From contig NZ_CP012040.1 of assembly GCF_001050135.1 (NCBI RefSeq), positions 1,426,001-1,490,000 of the forward strand: a stretch of 64,000 bases of DNA, in the 5' to 3' direction. The notes under the pieces were generated by a model. The model made no database searches and was not told the origin of the DNA. It was given only the letters and a program-made list of their open reading frames with translations. The translations under genes were made by a program, and so were the position numbers. Origin of the DNA: Cyclobacterium amurskyense (lineage in GTDB: Bacteria > Bacteroidota > Bacteroidia > Cytophagales > Cyclobacteriaceae). Numbering within the stretch: the first letter of the stretch is position 1; each line of letters begins with the position of its first letter. Positions 52,883-62,963 of the stretch are shown here, piece by piece.

Positions 52883-52909
52883 TTCGCGGTTCCTACTCCT
52901 GAATAATAT

Positions 52910-53638
52910 CTATGCCTTGAGCAAAGCCGCAGCTTCCTCATCAAGAAATAAAGTAACATCTTGATGCTTTTGAAGAATGGAAGCAGGCATAGATTCTGTC
53001 ACAGGCCCATTTACCATGTCTCGAATTGCTGCTGCTTTTTTACTTCCATAGGCAATCAGTATCACTCTTTTTACATCCATAATGGTCTGAATCCCCATGG
53101 TTACCGCTTTTTTGGGCACACTTGCTGCACTCTCGAAAAAACGCGCATTTCCATCTATGGTTTCTTGAAGCAATTCAGTGATATGTGTTCTTGTATCAAA
53201 GGAAGTTCCTGGCTCATTAAACCCTATATGCCCATTGGTACCTATTCCTAACAGTTGCAAATCAATCCCCCCTGCTTTGGCAATTTTAGCTTCATAGGTT
53301 TCACAAACTTCCTTAAGATCTCCTGTCCCATCAGGCACATTGGTCTGGCTTAAAGGAATGTTAAGCCCATTGAACAAGGAGGTATTCATAAAATACCTAT
53401 AACTCTGAGTATGGGTCCCCTCTAGGCCTACATATTCATCCAGATTAAAAGTAACCACAGCTGAGTAGTCAGTTCCATTTTTCAGGTGATCTACCATCAT
53501 ATTGTTATAAGTTTCCAGAGGAGAACTACCAGTAGCCAATCCCAAGACAACTTTTGGGTTTGCTTTAACAGCATCAATAAGCGTTTGAGCAACGGCATGG
53601 TGTAAACTTTTCTCGTCTTGAAAAATCTGTATTTGCAT
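52910..53638 (-). CDS. nagB: Glucosamine-6-phosphate deaminase
   Basis: The 242-residue enzyme converts glucosamine-6-phosphate to fructose-6-phosphate and ammonia. Family signatures are VVLGLATGSSPLETYNNM, the catalytic FNLDEYVGL with the active-site Asp, QSYRYFMNTSLF, LQLLGIGTNGHIGFNEPGTSF and KRVILIAYGSKKAAA. The length is slightly less than E. coli NagB, and the allosteric C-terminal segment is reduced, as in simple non-allosteric forms. It converges with the histidine kinase gene at 52882. No nagA is nearby. Confidence 0.95.
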   Translation of the reverse strand: MQIQIFQDEKSLHHAVAQTLIDAVKANPKVVLGLATGSSPLETYNNMMVDHLKNGTDYSAVVTFNLDEYVGLEGTHTQSYRYFMNTSLFNGLNIPLSQTNVPDGTGDLKEVCETYEAKIAKAGGIDLQLLGIGTNGHIGFNEPGTSFDTRTHITELLQETIDGNARFFESAASVPKKAVTMGIQTIMDVKRVILIAYGSKKAAAIRDMVNGPVTESMPASILQKHQDVTLFLDEEAAALLKA

Positions 53639-53735
53639 AATTCAATAATAATTAAATTTCAATAATAAATGAGATACTCAGATAACGATTAAATGACCAT
53701 CAATGGTAAAAGGAAATAAAAGCCAAAATTAAGTA

Positions 53736-54353
53736 TTATTTGAGAATGGGTAAATTGAGTTTGAATTTAACTGCTACCAAGCGGATGATTATTATCAGCA
53801 TTATGGATACCAAAAGATTGGTATTTCTTACAACACCAAAAGAATCTAGGGTAAGGTACAATACAGCCCCTGCCAAACAAGCTGAAGCATAAACTTCTTT
53901 CCTAAAGAGTATGGGTATTTCATTGGTCAAAGTATCTCTAATTACACCACCCATCACCGCACTAAACATGCCCATAATGGCCGCTACTTCTGGTCTAAAG
54001 CCTAAATTCAAACATTTCTCCACCCCTAAAATTGTAAAAAATGCAATCCCCAATGTATCGAATAAAAACAAAGTCTTGCGAAGCTTGGCCATGTGGGAGA
54101 AAAACACAAAGGTTGTTATCAAACCAGCAAAAATGGCATACAGGAAAGTAACATTCTCAATCCATACCAAGGGATAAGCGCCTATCAAAATATCTCTTAA
54201 ACTACCTCCACCTATGGCGGTAATAAAGCCCATAAACCCTACGCCAAATAAATCCTGGTCTTTATTTTGAATAGCTAAGGCACCAGAAATAGCAAAAAAG
54301 TAGGTCCCCACCAACTCCAATGCATATTGCATATCTATTATTTCCATTGTCAA
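53736..54353 (-). CDS. TRIC/UPF0126-family membrane channel
   Basis: The 205-residue membrane protein has two homologous halves of about 95 residues. The first has GFMGFITAIGGGSLRDILIG and the second FSAVMGGVIRDTLTNEIPILFRKEVYA. Six to seven hydrophobic helices are visible. The GGG..RD and GG..RD motifs form the ion path of TRIC-type cation channels; prokaryotic members conduct K+ or Na+. Its start overlaps the methyltransferase stop by four bases (ATGA). Function in this organism is not known. Confidence 0.85.
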   Translation of the reverse strand: MTMEIIDMQYALELVGTYFFAISGALAIQNKDQDLFGVGFMGFITAIGGGSLRDILIGAYPLVWIENVTFLYAIFAGLITTFVFFSHMAKLRKTLFLFDTLGIAFFTILGVEKCLNLGFRPEVAAIMGMFSAVMGGVIRDTLTNEIPILFRKEVYASACLAGAVLYLTLDSFGVVRNTNLLVSIMLIIIIRLVAVKFKLNLPILK

Positions 54354-54973
54354 TTACCCCCTTTTTGAAATACGAATACCCCCATGGCTCTTTTATTATG
54401 TACTACTACTGATTTTGCCGGTTCCAATAGTGACAACTGGTGTTCTTGCATGACTTTCTTGATTAAGGATTCGGTCAAAATAAACCTTTCTGTTCCATCA
54501 GGAAGTTTTTGCATTAAATGTGATGTTTTGTCCACTAAATCGAAGGCTCCTCCTGCGTCTGTACACATTCGCAACCAACAGACACCTCCATCTTTCAAAA
54601 CCCTCATATGCTCTTTAAATAGCGTGAGAAAATGATCCTCACTATTAGCAAAATGTAATACAGCGCTACTTAAAACCACATCAAATGCTTCTGTATGAAA
54701 TGGTATATCTTCCAATTCAGCTACCTGAAAACGAAGCGGGTCAAAATTAGGATCCAATGTTCTGCCAGATATTCTTGCCATACTAATGGCTGAAGGATTA
54801 CTATCTACTCCTACAATTCTATAACCTTTTTGAATGAAATAATGGGTATTCCTTCCTTCTCCGCAGCCAGCATCTAAAATCATCATCTCCTTAGAGAATC
54901 TACCCTTTAATAATTGATCAAGTAAGTAAAGGTCTATATTGCCTAGCAATTTATTTAATTCATTAACCTCCAT
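54350..54973 (-). CDS. Class I SAM-dependent methyltransferase
   Basis: The 207-residue protein has the SAM-binding motif I MMILDAGCGEGRNTHYF and motif II-IV elements VVGVDSNPSAISMARI-like segments, plus PFHTEAFDVVLSSAVLHFAN and MRVLKDGGVCWLRM. It is a Rossmann-fold methyltransferase of the ubiE/type-11 group. Substrate cannot be predicted. It is co-transcribed with, and overlaps, the TRIC channel gene. Confidence 0.85.
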   Translation of the reverse strand: MEVNELNKLLGNIDLYLLDQLLKGRFSKEMMILDAGCGEGRNTHYFIQKGYRIVGVDSNPSAISMARISGRTLDPNFDPLRFQVAELEDIPFHTEAFDVVLSSAVLHFANSEDHFLTLFKEHMRVLKDGGVCWLRMCTDAGGAFDLVDKTSHLMQKLPDGTERFILTESLIKKVMQEHQLSLLEPAKSVVVHNKRAMGVFVFQKGGN

Positions 54974-55035
54974 ATTTCATCTCTTTAAAGATTCTGTGAG
55001 AATATCCGCTTAGAATGAGCCATCTCTTGGCTGCA

Positions 55036-56172
55036 TCAAATAACTTCATTTAAACCAAAATAAAAAGCAGATTGATCTCCAAAAGCCAAATCTATCCTAA
55101 GATTCAATCCCTCGGAATTTAGTTTGTACCTAAATCCTAAACCTCCAGCATACCTAAAGTCTCGAAGGTGAAATCCTGACAAATTATTTGCAACTTGACC
55201 ACTGCTTCCAAACAATACCATATTTAATTTCTTATATACAGGAAACCTCCATTCTGCTTGATAAACCATGGCATGTTTATCCCTATACCTGCCCTCAAAA
55301 TATCCCCGCATCCGGTCACTTCCTCCTACCATTGAAAGGTGGTGAAAGGGTGCTGCACCTCGTGTAAAACTAAACCAAGCCTGTCCCGCAATCACCTGAT
55401 TGGCACCGATTTTCTGGTACTTTCTAAAATCAAACACCCACTGAGTAAAATTAAAATCACTTCCAAAAACAGAATGAAATTCCATCCAAGATAATTGATT
55501 ATACATGCCTTTAGACGGTTGAAAAATATTGTCCCTGGTATCAATATTTAATGACAGCCCTAATCCTGATAAACTTTGGCCATTACTTCCAGTAACACCT
55601 CCTGTCTCAAGCAGTCCATCCTCTACTTTTTCGTAAATATTATCAGCTCTAAACTCATACCTAGGCCCCAAGTAGACTCCTCTGGCAATTTTTGTATGGT
55701 ACAGTAGATGGTAATACAAATACCTGGTAGAATATTCTTCCTGATCGGTAACCTCATTTCCTATGCCAGAAAACACAAATGGATAATCAGCCAGCTCTAG
55801 TCTTGAATTTAAAAATGAATTATTCTGGTCCATCCAAAGATCTACCTCAGCAGTTAAAATCAATTGGTTTTTCAGCGTGTAAAGAAAAGTAATCGGTAGA
55901 GAAGATGGTCGGTTTTTGGTTTGTGAGGAATTTTTGTCTAGCCTGAAAATTTTCATTGCACGCCCACCTACCCCAAGACTTGTTTCAGGTGCATAGGTAA
56001 TGGCCGGAATAAAGGTCCAGGTATCTGTACTCACTCGCTCAACCAGATTATCAGCAAAGCCAAATAACTTATCAACCAGTGCTACTGGAGCTGAAATGGT
56101 ATCGCCTTTCTGAGCAAACAAAAACTGACTATGCAGCAACAGAACCAGAAAAAAAGCGCTTATCTTCTTCAT
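55036..56172 (-). CDS. Omp85/BamA-like outer-membrane barrel protein without POTRA
   Basis: The 378-residue protein has a signal peptide (AFFLVLLLHSQFLFA). It then consists almost entirely of a 16-stranded barrel similar to the surface-antigen (D15/Omp85) domain: AITYAPETSLGVGGRAMKIF, NIDTRDNIFQPSKGMYN, SMVGGSDRMRGYFEGRYRD, AGGLGFRYKLNSEGLNLRID and a C-terminal FAFGDQSAFYFGLNE. The VRGF-like loop is present as RMRGYFEG. No POTRA domain is seen, so it is not full BamA but probably a two-partner or patatin-type-barrel protein; function unknown. Confidence 0.85.
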   Translation of the reverse strand: MKKISAFFLVLLLHSQFLFAQKGDTISAPVALVDKLFGFADNLVERVSTDTWTFIPAITYAPETSLGVGGRAMKIFRLDKNSSQTKNRPSSLPITFLYTLKNQLILTAEVDLWMDQNNSFLNSRLELADYPFVFSGIGNEVTDQEEYSTRYLYYHLLYHTKIARGVYLGPRYEFRADNIYEKVEDGLLETGGVTGSNGQSLSGLGLSLNIDTRDNIFQPSKGMYNQLSWMEFHSVFGSDFNFTQWVFDFRKYQKIGANQVIAGQAWFSFTRGAAPFHHLSMVGGSDRMRGYFEGRYRDKHAMVYQAEWRFPVYKKLNMVLFGSSGQVANNLSGFHLRDFRYAGGLGFRYKLNSEGLNLRIDLAFGDQSAFYFGLNEVI

Positions 56173-56371
56173 TAGGCCCCAAAGGTACCATTAAAAGTAT
56201 CTTAGCCGAAATAAGAAGAAGGTGATTTTTATCCTAAACGCCAATACATGGATAGTATTGGGATTTAAGCAAGTGGAAAAATCATACTTTTAATATCTAC
56301 AGTTCATTTAGATTTGAAAAAACTATTCCATCATCCCTAAAACCTGAATGGATACTCATTTCAAATATTGA

Positions 56372-58774
56372 TTAAAATTCCACAATTACACCAATAGTAG
56401 GCAATACCGTCCCTGCAGGGTTAGCAACCTCCCTTATTAAATAACGACTAGGATCCTCCGGATCTACAAGCAAACCTCCCTGGTCATTACGCTGAGGAAT
56501 TAAATTAGCTTGTTGTTCTGCTTGGAAATTATAGGCATTCTGTATATCAAAGTACCAGTTAAGGTTCCATTTGTTATAATAGTATTTCTTGTCCACCCTA
56601 AGGTCTAATTGATGAAAACTTTTAAGTCGTTCGCCATTGATCCTTGTGTAATCTAATCGCCCTCTATTGAACACATCCCAATTTTGGCGCAAAGCTGAGG
56701 ACTCAATGTCATAAGGGGTGTAAGGTGTACCTCCTAAGAATCTCCATCTAGCACCAACTTCCCAATCTTTTTTAAATCTTTTACCGGCAGTTAGACTAAC
56801 AATAAATCGGTTGTCCCAAGAGGAAGGTAGGTACCCTGTAGAAGGATTGGTAAATTCACTTCTAACCAAGGTTAGCGCCGCTATTCCATAAAATCCATTG
56901 AAAAGCCGTTGTTGAGCTAGAAGTTCCAGTCCGTAAGCTCTACCTTTTGCATCTGAGCTTACGGGCTCATTCCCTATCACTCCGAAATCTGCTCCAAGAT
57001 TGGCTAAGGCAATTCCATTTCTAATAGAGCTAGGGTAGTTTGCATAATTTTTATAGAACACCTCAGCAGATATTTTCCTATTCTTTGCGGGAAACTGCCA
57101 TTCAAAGCCTGTGATATAATGGGTGCTCCTCATGAACTTAACGTCATTTTCTTGATTCACATAAACCCCTTCATTGTTTTGAAAGCCCATCACAGTATAC
57201 GGTGGCTTCTGGTAATAAATACCTGCATTCGTATTCCAAAACAAATTGTCCTTCAATTGGTAACTTGTAGAAAACCTTGGACTAAGTTGATTCAAGGGGT
57301 TCTTAGCCGTTTTACCAAAACCACTCCCATCCATTCGGAGCCCCATATTGACCACAAGACGGTCATCAAAATATTTTTTATTCCCCATGACAAACCCGCC
57401 ATAACTATGAAAAAGCGAAATAGAAGACACATCACGAGGCAGACCATCATCTTCAGTAAATTGAGTATCGTAGTTCTCTATTAGGTAGCGACTGAATTCA
57501 TAATTAACCCCATATTGAAGGGTAAATCCATCTGAAAAAATACTGTTTTCTGCCCTAAACTTATTTTCACTCTCCTGAGACAAATAATTGTATTGCAGAT
57601 TGTCTTCGTTGGATTCATCATTTCCTGCATATTTATAGGACCTGTTGTTCAGCATATTTCTACTCAGAATAAATGTCCAAAAACCATTGTCCCTGAATCG
57701 CTTTAGTTTAACTCCTGTGGCATAATTCCATTGTGTGGAAATGGGCAAGTTATCAAGTAAGTACAACCTATCTTCCCTTTCTTCTTCTGGCTCATCATCT
57801 GGCACATCAAAATTAAGCGCAAATTGATCTATAGCCCCAACACCTAGAACCGTAAGTTCGGTCTTGTCATTGATTCTTGTTTTTGTTTTAAAAGTAAAGT
57901 CATTAAAAGTGGGCAAGAAAGGCAAACCTATCAATCGGAACAATGCTTGAAGGTATGATCTTCTCGCTGAAAAAATATAGGTTGTTTTTTCACCTACTGG
58001 GCCTTCATTCGACAAGGTAATTTCACTGGCTCCTAATGTAACCTGAGTGAGCATCTTGTCCCTTCTCCCATCTTTCAATTGGAATTCAAAAAAAGAACTC
58101 AAGGCATTCATCCTGTTGGCTGGAAACCCTCCACTCAGAACTTCAACATTTTTTATCAAGTTAACATTTAATATCCCGACTGGTCCACCTGATGAACCTT
58201 GGGTAGCAAAGTGGTTAATTACCGGAACCTCTATTTCATCTATGAAAAATTTATTTTCATTCGGGGCACCACCCCGTATAATAATGTCATTTCTAAAACT
58301 AGCTGAACTTGCTACTCCAGGCAGGGATTGGATCACCCTACTGATATCTCTATTTCCTCCCGGGTACCTTTCTATTTCATTGGCATTAAGCTGCCTGGCA
58401 GAAACAGGCGTTTCTTCCGTTCTACTAAAGGTAGCATCCACAACAACTTCCTGTAAGTTTGAAGCATCCTCTTCTAGTTCAAAATCCAATTGTACAGCAC
58501 TTGCTTTAGTTACTTGTACTTCAAAAACCGTCTTCGGTTTAAACCCAACAAATGAAGCCTTCAAATTGTACAGACCGGGCTCCAATCCGGTGATAATATA
58601 ATTCCCATCTAAATCTGAGACAGCACCAATTTCCAATCCCTGTACAACGATATTTGCAAAGGGTATGGGATCATTATTGATAGGGTTAATGATTTTTCCC
58701 TGAATTGTCCCCTCTTGGGCATACAAGGCAAGGCAAGATAAAAATAACAAAAATGACAAAGAATATTTTTTCAT
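56372..58774 (-). CDS. TonB-dependent receptor with carboxypeptidase-like N-terminal domain
   Basis: The start is set at MKKYSLSFLLFLSCLALYAQ (58774), a signal peptide; the longer frame would begin at a TTG 21 codons upstream. The 800-residue protein has a CarboxypepD_reg-like domain (GTIQGKIINPINNDPIPFANI, GNYIITGLEPGLY), then a plug (AFSRTEETPVSARQLNANEIERYPGG is a split region; IIRGGAPNENKFFID) and an outer-membrane barrel ending PAGTVLPTIGVIVEF. Typical of receptors importing siderophores, vitamins or other small ligands. No SusD or cognate regulator adjoins. It lies downstream of the crt operon with a 64-bp gap. Confidence 0.92.
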   Translation of the reverse strand: MKKYSLSFLLFLSCLALYAQEGTIQGKIINPINNDPIPFANIVVQGLEIGAVSDLDGNYIITGLEPGLYNLKASFVGFKPKTVFEVQVTKASAVQLDFELEEDASNLQEVVVDATFSRTEETPVSARQLNANEIERYPGGNRDISRVIQSLPGVASSASFRNDIIIRGGAPNENKFFIDEIEVPVINHFATQGSSGGPVGILNVNLIKNVEVLSGGFPANRMNALSSFFEFQLKDGRRDKMLTQVTLGASEITLSNEGPVGEKTTYIFSARRSYLQALFRLIGLPFLPTFNDFTFKTKTRINDKTELTVLGVGAIDQFALNFDVPDDEPEEEREDRLYLLDNLPISTQWNYATGVKLKRFRDNGFWTFILSRNMLNNRSYKYAGNDESNEDNLQYNYLSQESENKFRAENSIFSDGFTLQYGVNYEFSRYLIENYDTQFTEDDGLPRDVSSISLFHSYGGFVMGNKKYFDDRLVVNMGLRMDGSGFGKTAKNPLNQLSPRFSTSYQLKDNLFWNTNAGIYYQKPPYTVMGFQNNEGVYVNQENDVKFMRSTHYITGFEWQFPAKNRKISAEVFYKNYANYPSSIRNGIALANLGADFGVIGNEPVSSDAKGRAYGLELLAQQRLFNGFYGIAALTLVRSEFTNPSTGYLPSSWDNRFIVSLTAGKRFKKDWEVGARWRFLGGTPYTPYDIESSALRQNWDVFNRGRLDYTRINGERLKSFHQLDLRVDKKYYYNKWNLNWYFDIQNAYNFQAEQQANLIPQRNDQGGLLVDPEDPSRYLIREVANPAGTVLPTIGVIVEF

Positions 58775-58837
58775 AACCAATGGTAGTGTCTCGATTTGTA
58801 AACCTGTATTTCCAGTTTCAGAATATTTACTGAACAA

Positions 58838-59548
58838 TTAGTTAGATAGTTGTTTTGTTTTCCAAAGCCTCCACCATGGTGTATTTGGAAATTCATGATG
58901 TTCAAAGTGGTAGCCAAAAAAGTAACATGTAATGAATGCCCAAAAATGATTTTTCTTTAAAGTACCTGAATGATGCCTGTTACTGTGCTTTCCTTTATGA
59001 GGTAAATATGTACCAAAATAAAACAATTGCAAAGTTGATAATATCGCCGGTAACATCCAAAAAAGCACCAAATTCGATATAGGGAAAACTAATTTTAGCA
59101 GATTAAAGGTTATTGCCATTAAAAGAAACTGCCAAAAGCTTAAATAAGACAATAAAAAACTCAGGTACCAAGGAATAAACTTGCCTGAACTGTGGTAATC
59201 CGGGTCATCTGCGGTTGCCACATGCATGTGATGTTTGTGGTGATTTGGAAACAACTTCCAATAGAAATTAAAAGAAAACAACATGGCAGCAAACCCACCA
59301 ATAAAATGATTTAACCTCTTATTTCTAGTAACTACACCATGCATGGCATCATGAGCGGTAATAAAAAGACCAGTATATAGGTGCATCTGTACAAATAATC
59401 CTAAATACAAAAGTGGGTTGGAATAATCTACTTGAAGATTTAGTAAAAAAATCAATGAAATAAACCACAAAAGAATAATCGAAAAAGCGATAATAAGACC
59501 TTTCGGATCTATAGATGTAGACAATTGTCTTTTTAAGGAAATTTTCAT
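58838..59548 (-). CDS. CrtW-type beta-carotene ketolase (fatty acid desaturase fold)
   Basis: From the ATG at 59548 the protein has 236 residues, a membrane di-iron enzyme with four hydrophobic segments. The His boxes are HDAMHG (66-71), HHKHH (103-107) and a C-terminal HFEHHEFPNTPWWRLW, the latter strongly matching CrtW ketolases. CrtW adds 4-keto groups to beta-ionone rings (echinenone, canthaxanthin, astaxanthin). It lies 34 bp after ispH, the last gene of the crt cluster. Because no lycopene cyclase (crtY) or hydroxylase (crtZ) gene is in the cluster, the ring substrate must come from enzymes encoded elsewhere, or the enzyme acts on another carotenoid. A general fatty acid desaturase is a weaker alternative. 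Confidence 0.8.
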   Translation of the reverse strand: MKISLKRQLSTSIDPKGLIIAFSIILLWFISLIFLLNLQVDYSNPLLYLGLFVQMHLYTGLFITAHDAMHGVVTRNKRLNHFIGGFAAMLFSFNFYWKLFPNHHKHHMHVATADDPDYHSSGKFIPWYLSFLLSYLSFWQFLLMAITFNLLKLVFPISNLVLFWMLPAILSTLQLFYFGTYLPHKGKHSNRHHSGTLKKNHFWAFITCYFFGYHFEHHEFPNTPWWRLWKTKQLSN

Positions 59549-59582
59549 GAACACAATTAAAAATCAAAGAAACAAAAAACTA

Positions 59583-60428
59583 TCAAAACGACTTAATCGT
59601 CTCCTCTACCTTTTGCATCAACCACATTGGAGTGGAAGTGGCCCCACAAATTCCCACGCTTTGACCTGCTTCAAACCAATTCGGGTCTACTTCTTCTGGA
59701 CAAGACACGAAATAGGTTTGAGGATTTTTTTCTTTACATACGTTGAATAGAACCTTACCATTTGAAGATTTGGTACCACTTACAAATACAATATGATCAT
59801 ATTGAGCAGCAAATACCCTTAATTCTTTATCACGATTGGAAACCTGACGACAAATGGTATCATTTGTATTGATCGTGATTCCGCTATCTGTAAGCACTTT
59901 ATTGATTTCATAAAACTTGTCAGTGCTTTTGGTGGTCTGACTGTATAAGGTAATGTTTTTAGGCAGGTTGGGCAGATCCAGTTCTTCTATATCCTGAAAT
60001 ACTACTGCCTTGTTCTTCGTTTGTCCCAGCAGGCCAATTACCTCTGCATGCCCATGTTTCCCATAGATATAGATGTTTTCTTTTTTATCGTATGAATTCT
60101 TTATTCTATTTTGAAGTTTCAGCACAACTGGACAGCTGGCATCTACCAAAGTAAGGTTATTTTTAATAGCCAGTTCATAGGTGGCAGGTGGCTCCCCATG
60201 GGCCCTGATCAAAACTTTTTCGCCCTTCAATTTTTGAAGTGCTTCATGATCAATAATTATTAAGCCCTTCTTTGTTAACCTTTTGACTTCTTCATCATTG
60301 TGTACTATATCTCCAAGACAATAAAGGAGGCCTTCTTCTTCCAAGATTTCCTCAGCCATTTCTATGGCATAAACTACTCCAAAGCAAAAACCTGAATATT
60401 GATCAATATGTACATCCAATTTTAACAT
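59583..60428 (-). CDS. ispH: 4-hydroxy-3-methylbut-2-enyl diphosphate reductase
   Basis: The 281-residue enzyme has the three Fe-S ligand cysteines of IspH/LytB: Cys15 in SGFCFGVVYAIE, Cys99 in DASCPVVLKL and Cys193 in NDTICRQVSNR. The [4Fe-4S] cluster reduces HMBPP to IPP and DMAPP, the last step of the MEP pathway, which supplies precursors for the neighbouring carotenoid genes. HGHAEVIGLLG and ATSTPMWLMQ are family motifs. Its position between crtB and crtW suggests co-regulation of precursor supply with pigment synthesis. A 179-bp gap upstream leaves room for an extra promoter. Confidence 0.93.
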   Translation of the reverse strand: MLKLDVHIDQYSGFCFGVVYAIEMAEEILEEEGLLYCLGDIVHNDEEVKRLTKKGLIIIDHEALQKLKGEKVLIRAHGEPPATYELAIKNNLTLVDASCPVVLKLQNRIKNSYDKKENIYIYGKHGHAEVIGLLGQTKNKAVVFQDIEELDLPNLPKNITLYSQTTKSTDKFYEINKVLTDSGITINTNDTICRQVSNRDKELRVFAAQYDHIVFVSGTKSSNGKVLFNVCKEKNPQTYFVSCPEEVDPNWFEAGQSVGICGATSTPMWLMQKVEETIKSF

Positions 60429-60607
60429 GTCTTATAAACCAACTAATTGAACAAATGTTTTTTTTACAAGGCTCTTTTTCTAATTCAGGTTAGGCAAAAT
60501 ATTGTCTATACAGGTAAACAAAGTCTGCTAACGAAACAGTTCCTATCAAAAGCTTAAAAACCCACTCTTTTTGACCGAATTCTTAAATAAAACTTAAGTA
60601 AAAGTCC

Positions 60608-61453
60608 TTAATTCCAACCTACTTTGAAGCCAAAATAAGTACTAATTAAAAGGGCAAACTTTCTTGTATTCGGTATCCTGATTCTCCTTTGAGTTATTAT
60701 TTCAGGAGGCAGTGATTTGATCTTATAAAACAACTTCAAATAATAGAGATAAGCAATTTTAACACCTAGCTTAGCTCCTTTAGGCAATTGATTTATGCCT
60801 ATCAGTGCTTCATCAAAATCTTGTTTAATGTCCATTTCTATTTCCGATTTTGTCTTGCTGTCAAAACTTTTAAAATCAACTCCTGGAAAATACACCCTGC
60901 CTCTATCCTCATAATCACTCTTCAAATCCCTCAGGAAATTTACCTTTTGAAAAGCTGATCCCAATTTGCAGGCAGCGTACTTTAGGTGTTCATAGCTTTT
61001 CTTGTCCCCTTCACAAAATACCCTCAAGCACATTAACCCAACTACCTCCGCTGACCCGTATATGTATTCTTTGTATTTAGAGTCATTATAAGTAGCAAAA
61101 TCAAGGTCCATTGCCATGCTGTTAAGAAAAGCATCTATGAGCTCTCTTTCTATATGGTATTTGTTTACAATTAACTGAAAGGCATGCAAAACGGGGTTCA
61201 TGCTTATACCTTCGTTGATAGCCTTATAGGTGTCTTCCCTAAAGTTATCCAACAAACTTTTTTTGTCCTTATCATGAAAAGTATCTACGATTTCATCAGC
61301 ATAGCGAACAAATCCATAAATACCATAAATTGGCATGTGTAATTTTTTACACAGGGTTCTGATTCCTAGCGTAAATGAGGTGCTGTAACGTTGTGTAATT
61401 AACTTACTACACTCTAGGGCAGTATCATCAAAAAGTTGCTTAGCGTCCTTCAT
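60608..61453 (-). CDS. crtB: Phytoene synthase
   Basis: The 281-residue protein is a squalene/phytoene synthase. The two Asp-rich motifs are present: YADEIVDTFHD (first, DxxxD) and NFLRDLKSDYEDRGRVYFPG (second), which bind the prenyl diphosphate via Mg2+. SFTLGIRTL and YIYGSAEVVGLMCLRVF are also typical. It condenses two geranylgeranyl diphosphates to phytoene. It follows crtI by 25 bp on the same strand, in the sigma-crtI-crtB operon. Confidence 0.92.
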   Translation of the reverse strand: MKDAKQLFDDTALECSKLITQRYSTSFTLGIRTLCKKLHMPIYGIYGFVRYADEIVDTFHDKDKKSLLDNFREDTYKAINEGISMNPVLHAFQLIVNKYHIERELIDAFLNSMAMDLDFATYNDSKYKEYIYGSAEVVGLMCLRVFCEGDKKSYEHLKYAACKLGSAFQKVNFLRDLKSDYEDRGRVYFPGVDFKSFDSKTKSEIEMDIKQDFDEALIGINQLPKGAKLGVKIAYLYYLKLFYKIKSLPPEIITQRRIRIPNTRKFALLISTYFGFKVGWN

Positions 61454-61478
61454 GTCATTCTCAATAAGTGAAAATTAA

Positions 61479-62960
61479 TTAACCTCGTAATTGCTTTGAA
61501 ATTTCTTTTGCTACTACCTCTCCAGAAATTAAAGAAGGAGGAACTCCAGGCCCAGGAACAGTCAACTGACCTGTATAATATAGGTTAGTTAATTTTTTAT
61601 TCCTAAGAGATGGCTTTAAAATTGCCGTTTGCTTCAAAGTATTTGCCAATCCATAGGCATTTCCTTTAAAAGCATGATAATCTTTCTTGAAATCACTGTG
61701 CGCATAGGACCGATTATAAATGATATGAGTTCTAATATCCTGACCTGTATGCTTTTCCAACCTGTCCATAATCAATCCAAAATATTTTCGCCTAGTGGCT
61801 TCATTGTCCTCCAAATCTGGCGCTAAAGGAATTAATAAAAACAAATTCTCCATTCCTTCCGGTGCTACACTAGGGTCTGTAACGGAAGGTACAGAAACGT
61901 AGAACAAAGGTTTTTCAGGCCATCTTGGATTACTATAAATGGCATCTGCATGAGGCTCTAGTGGTTCATCAAAAAACAAGTTGTGGTGAAGAAGGTTTTT
62001 TAAACGTTTATTTACTCCCAAATAAAACAAAAGAGAAGAAGGAGCTAAAACCCGTTTGTCCCAGTATTTATCACTATAATTACTGTATTTTGGATCAAGT
62101 AAATGCTTATCGACATGGTGATAATCAGCACTTGCCACCAACACGTCAAATTGCAATTCTTCACCATTGGCAAGTTGAACCGACTTTGCCTTGCCTTCAG
62201 CTGCGGTAATTTTCACTACCTCAGCATTGTTTCTAAGTACCACACCTTGCTCCTCGGCAAGAGAAACCATGCCTTCAATAATTTTATGCATTCCTCCTTT
62301 GGGATACCAAGTACCCAATGCGATATCTGCATAGTTCATCAAACTATATAGAGCAGGAATATTTTGGGCAGTTTCTCCTAGAAATAAAACCGGAAACTCC
62401 ATTAAACGAATGATTTTATCATTCTTAAAGTATTTCCGAATATGACTGGACATGGACTGAAATATATCCATTCTTAAAACATCTCTAAACAACTTTAGAT
62501 CTGCAAATTCCATCAATGACAAACTGGGACGATGTACCAAATCATAAATCCCTCTTTGGTATTTAAAAGCCGCTTGTTCCAAAAACTCATCTAGTTTTTC
62601 AGACACACCAGGCTCCAAATTTTCAAGTGCCAACTTGAATTCATCCAAATTAGCAGGGATATTCATTATATCATTTTCGCCGAAAAACACCGCGTAGGAG
62701 GGATCAAGGCGAATCAGCTCATAGTAATCAGATGTTTTTTTACCAAAATTCCTAAAATACCTGTCAAAAACATCCGGCATCCAGTACCAGCTAGGCCCCA
62801 TATCAAAGGTGAAACCATTTGAAGTAAACTTTCTTGCCCTTCCTCCAAAAACCTCGTTTTTCTCCAAAATGGTCACCTTAAATCCTTCTGCTGCAAGATG
62901 TGTGGCAGAGGAAAGCCCCGAAAACCCTGACCCTATTACAATTACTTCTTTTGATCCCAT
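61479..62960 (-). CDS. crtI: Phytoene desaturase
   Basis: The 493-residue enzyme begins with the FAD-binding VIVIGSGFSGLSSATHLAAEG and ILEKNEVFGGRARKF. A central WYPKGGMHKIIEGMV belongs to the family, and the C-terminus closes with LYYTGQLTVPGPGVPPSLI, the bacterial CrtI signature. It carries out the multi-step desaturation of phytoene to lycopene, or of related intermediates. Its ATG begins three bases after the sigma-factor stop, indicating tight coupling to that gene. The membrane-associated flavoprotein uses FAD. Confidence 0.94.
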   Translation of the reverse strand: MGSKEVIVIGSGFSGLSSATHLAAEGFKVTILEKNEVFGGRARKFTSNGFTFDMGPSWYWMPDVFDRYFRNFGKKTSDYYELIRLDPSYAVFFGENDIMNIPANLDEFKLALENLEPGVSEKLDEFLEQAAFKYQRGIYDLVHRPSLSLMEFADLKLFRDVLRMDIFQSMSSHIRKYFKNDKIIRLMEFPVLFLGETAQNIPALYSLMNYADIALGTWYPKGGMHKIIEGMVSLAEEQGVVLRNNAEVVKITAAEGKAKSVQLANGEELQFDVLVASADYHHVDKHLLDPKYSNYSDKYWDKRVLAPSSLLFYLGVNKRLKNLLHHNLFFDEPLEPHADAIYSNPRWPEKPLFYVSVPSVTDPSVAPEGMENLFLLIPLAPDLEDNEATRRKYFGLIMDRLEKHTGQDIRTHIIYNRSYAHSDFKKDYHAFKGNAYGLANTLKQTAILKPSLRNKKLTNLYYTGQLTVPGPGVPPSLISGEVVAKEISKQLRG

Positions 62961-62963
62961 TTA